The translations under genes and the position numbers were made by a program. From NCBI RefSeq assembly GCF_003660455.1, contig NZ_QZVR01000026.1, forward strand, positions 1 to 64,000: 64,000 nt of DNA, written 5' to 3'. Source of the stretch: Nocardioides ferulae. Its GTDB lineage: Bacteria > Actinomycetota > Actinomycetes > Propionibacteriales > Nocardioidaceae. Under the pieces are notes generated by a model that had not been told where the DNA came from, made no database searches, and saw only the letters and a list, made by a program, of their open reading frames with translations. Of the stretch, positions 62,294 through 64,000 are shown one piece after another. Every line of letters starts with the position of its first letter. Position 1 is the first letter of the stretch.

Positions 62294-63055
62294 TCAGGCT
62301 CCTCGTCCGGACGGGGCAGCGGAAGGCATGGCGGGCAGGCCCAGGTCGACCGGCCCCGACGGAGCCGGAGCCGGGCGGTAGCGCGGGTCGGTGAGCGCGG
62401 CGTCGAAGCCGGGCTCGCCGTACGGCGTCAACCCGACCTCCTCGTCGGGTGGCCCCTCGGCGGCCAGCTTGCGCACCATCTCGAGGTCGTCGCCGCCCAC
62501 CGGGGGCAGGCCGGCGCAGACCGCGGTGACCAGGTCGGCGTACGGCGAGCCGAGGTCGGTGAGCGAGAGCCGGAGCAGCTCCAGGCCGGCGCGGTGGTCG
62601 AGCAGCAGCCGGCGGCCCTCCTCGAGGTCGGCGGTGGCCGCGAACTCCAGGACGACGGCGAGGTGGTCGGGCAGCTCGGTGTCGTCGAGCTCGAGCCCGG
62701 CGGCGAGGTAGGCCTGCTTGAACCGCAGCAGCGCCATCCCCCGCTTGCGGGTGTCGCCGTGCAGGAAGTAGGTGAGGAACAGCGTGCACCGACGCCGGGT
62801 GTCGAAGGTCTCCACGTAGTCGGCCTGGAGCGCCCCCAGCGGCGTGCCGCGCCGGTGCTCCAGGAACCGCGCCAGCGGCTCGGCCACCGACGCCGGCAGC
62901 GCCTCGATCGCCTGCGCCACGACGTCCAGCGGCTGGCCCTCGTCGGGGTAGTCGAGCAGCAGCGAGGCCACCTGCCAGGTCGCGCGCACGGTGGCGTCGT
63001 CGAGGGCGCCCGCCTTGCGACGGCCGCGCCGCAGCGGGGCCTTCAGCGCGGGCAT
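62294..63055 (-). CDS. narJ: Nitrate reductase assembly chaperone, second copy
   Basis: The 253-residue NarJ paralogue has WQVASLLLDYPDEG, DYVETFDTRRRCTLFLTYFLHGDTRKRGMALLRFKQAY and LPDHLAVVLEFAA. It has an extra basic N-terminal 20 residues (KAPLRRGRRKAGALDD). The ATG at 63055 overlaps the narH2 stop in a TGATG. It may be specific for the second NarG, which would lie outside the window. Confidence 0.93.
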   Translation of the reverse strand: MPALKAPLRRGRRKAGALDDATVRATWQVASLLLDYPDEGQPLDVVAQAIEALPASVAEPLARFLEHRRGTPLGALQADYVETFDTRRRCTLFLTYFLHGDTRKRGMALLRFKQAYLAAGLELDDTELPDHLAVVLEFAATADLEEGRRLLLDHRAGLELLRLSLTDLGSPYADLVTAVCAGLPPVGGDDLEMVRKLAAEGPPDEEVGLTPYGEPGFDAALTDPRYRPAPAPSGPVDLGLPAMPSAAPSGRGA

Positions 63056-64000
63056 CAGGCCCCCTTGCCGCGGCCGGAGTCCTCACCCGGCCGGTCGCCC
63101 GGCGGGTGCGAGCCCTGGCCTCCGGTGCCGCCGGTCAGCCCGGCGTCGGGCACGTCGGGCTGCGCGTCGGGCTTCGGCGGGAACAGGCCCGACGGCACGC
63201 CCTTGCCGTCCCAGTTGAGCAGGTTCACCCGGGTCGACTTGTCCTCGGGCGCGGCGAGCGTGTCGGAGGTCTGCCGGTCGCGCAGCATCTGGAAGTTCTC
63301 GACCGCGACCGGCACCGGACGGCCGGAGCCCTCACCGAACGGGCCGGACTCGTACATGCCCGGACCGCCCTCGAAGCTGAGCGAGCACTCGGTGGCGATC
63401 TCCTCCAGCGCATGCGCCTGCTCGGCGTGCGCGGAGGGGATCACGTAGCGCTCCTCGTACTTCGCGATCGCCAGCAGCCGGAACATGTCGTACATCGTCT
63501 CGCCGTCCATGCCGACCTTCGCCGGGATGGAGTCGTCGGGGTCGCGGCCGAGGTTGATGTCGCGCATGTAGGCGCGCATCGCGGCGAGCCGGCGCAGCAC
63601 CTTGTTGACCGTCTCGACGTCGCCGGCGGTGAACAGGTTCGCGAGGTACTCGACCGGGATCCGCAGCGCGTCGATCGCGGCGAACAGGTTGCCGTGGTCC
63701 TCGGCGTCGTGGCCGGTGTCCTTGATGACGTCGACCACCGGCGAGAGCGGCGGGATGTACCAGACCATCGGCATCGTGCGGTACTCCGGGTGCAGCGGCA
63801 GCGCGACCTCGTACTTGTTGATCAACGCCCACACCGGCGACCGCTTCGCGGCCTCCACCCAGTCACCGGGAATGCCGGCGACCTCGGCGGCGCGCTGGAC
63901 CTCGGGGTCCTCGGGGTCGAGGAAGCACTCCCGCTGTGCCTGGTAGAGCGCCTGCTCGTCCTCGATCGAGGCCTGCTCGAGCACCTTGTCGGCGTCGTAG
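63055..64000 (-). CDS. narH: Respiratory nitrate reductase beta subunit, second copy (5' part outside window)
   Basis: The frame is open to the window edge, and the visible 314 residues correspond to the C-terminal part of NarH. It begins at YDADKVLEQASIEDEQALYQAQRECFL, which aligns with the middle of the first NarH. The Fe-S cluster region lies beyond the edge. Compared with the first copy, the tail is longer and rich in Pro, Gly and Asp (about 35 extra residues). The order narH-narJ-narI implies a complete second narGHJI operon starting to the right. Confidence 0.95.
   Translation of the reverse strand, partial: YDADKVLEQASIEDEQALYQAQRECFLDPEDPEVQRAAEVAGIPGDWVEAAKRSPVWALINKYEVALPLHPEYRTMPMVWYIPPLSPVVDVIKDTGHDAEDHGNLFAAIDALRIPVEYLANLFTAGDVETVNKVLRRLAAMRAYMRDINLGRDPDDSIPAKVGMDGETMYDMFRLLAIAKYEERYVIPSAHAEQAHALEEIATECSLSFEGGPGMYESGPFGEGSGRPVPVAVENFQMLRDRQTSDTLAAPEDKSTRVNLLNWDGKGVPSGLFPPKPDAQPDVPDAGLTGGTGGQGSHPPGDRPGEDSGRGKGA

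Overview
The window is very GC-rich, with strong third-position GC bias, many GTG/TTG starts and many 4-base stop/start overlaps. Together with a Propionibacterium-type transcarboxylase, a TCGAAC-N4-GTTCGA LexA box and DosR-like GGGAC-N4-GTCCC palindromes, this points to an actinobacterium of the order Propionibacteriales, most probably Nocardioides or a close relative. That placement is inferred from gene content and was not tested by a database search. I saw no rRNA, tRNA, CRISPR array, transposase or integrase.

Left part (1-30 kb). It opens with an ABC-F ribosome-protection ATPase behind what looks like a complete antibiotic-inducible leader: a WhiB7-like promoter, a leaderless 17-residue peptide and pairing sequences. 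Housekeeping and stress genes follow: an M23 lipoprotein, an Excalibur-type protein, a TrpB2-like synthase, a Uma2 nuclease, SerA, an HNH protein and an MpaB-family oxygenase. Next comes a four-gene operon for methylmalonyl-CoA:pyruvate transcarboxylase (5S, 12S, a small subunit and the 1.3S biotin carrier). After it lie a ketosteroid isomerase, an HD hydrolase, CutC, a GntR regulator, a MacB-like ABC exporter, an SOS-box-driven AlkB homologue, a large KatE catalase, an SDR, a DUF2207/LemA pair and a BCCT transporter.

Middle part (30-43.9 kb). A reverse-strand cluster encodes a molybdenum hydroxylase of the aerobic CO-dehydrogenase family (CoxS-L-M-G, form II-type motif) and its maturation genes: a MocA/MobA-like nucleotidyltransferase, a MoxR ATPase, a VWA protein, XdhC and a cupin. 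An ArsR/SRPBCC pair, a GAF regulator and a lipoprotein hydrolase lie between the two halves. An ECF sigma factor and its partner close the block.

Right part (44-64 kb). This is a nitrate/nitrite respiration island: narG, a 24-residue mini-gene, narH, narJ and narI; a DUF2249 protein; a putative Fe-S winged-helix regulator; an NnrS-like protein; a membrane-cupredoxin-NirK fusion; a RIC/ScdA protein; tandem nitrate/nitrite transporters; a hemerythrin-like protein; and on the other strand a second nar operon (narI, narJ, and narH cut by the window edge). Nitrate would enter through the NarK pair, be reduced to nitrite by NarGHI, and nitrite to NO by the NirK fusion. NnrS, RIC, DUF2249 and hemerythrin-like proteins would handle NO and its damage. 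No NO reductase or N2O reductase is present in the window.

The main cross-cutting observations are these: (1) GGGAC-N4-GTCCC palindromes lie upstream of narG, narK, the hemerythrin gene and the transcarboxylase operon, suggesting one hypoxia regulon; (2) a 61-bp palindromic element occurs three times, each time partly or wholly inside a protein-coding gene; (3) a tiny His-rich gene is locked by TGATG overlaps between narG and narH; (4) a nitrite reductase is fused to its probable electron donor and a membrane domain.
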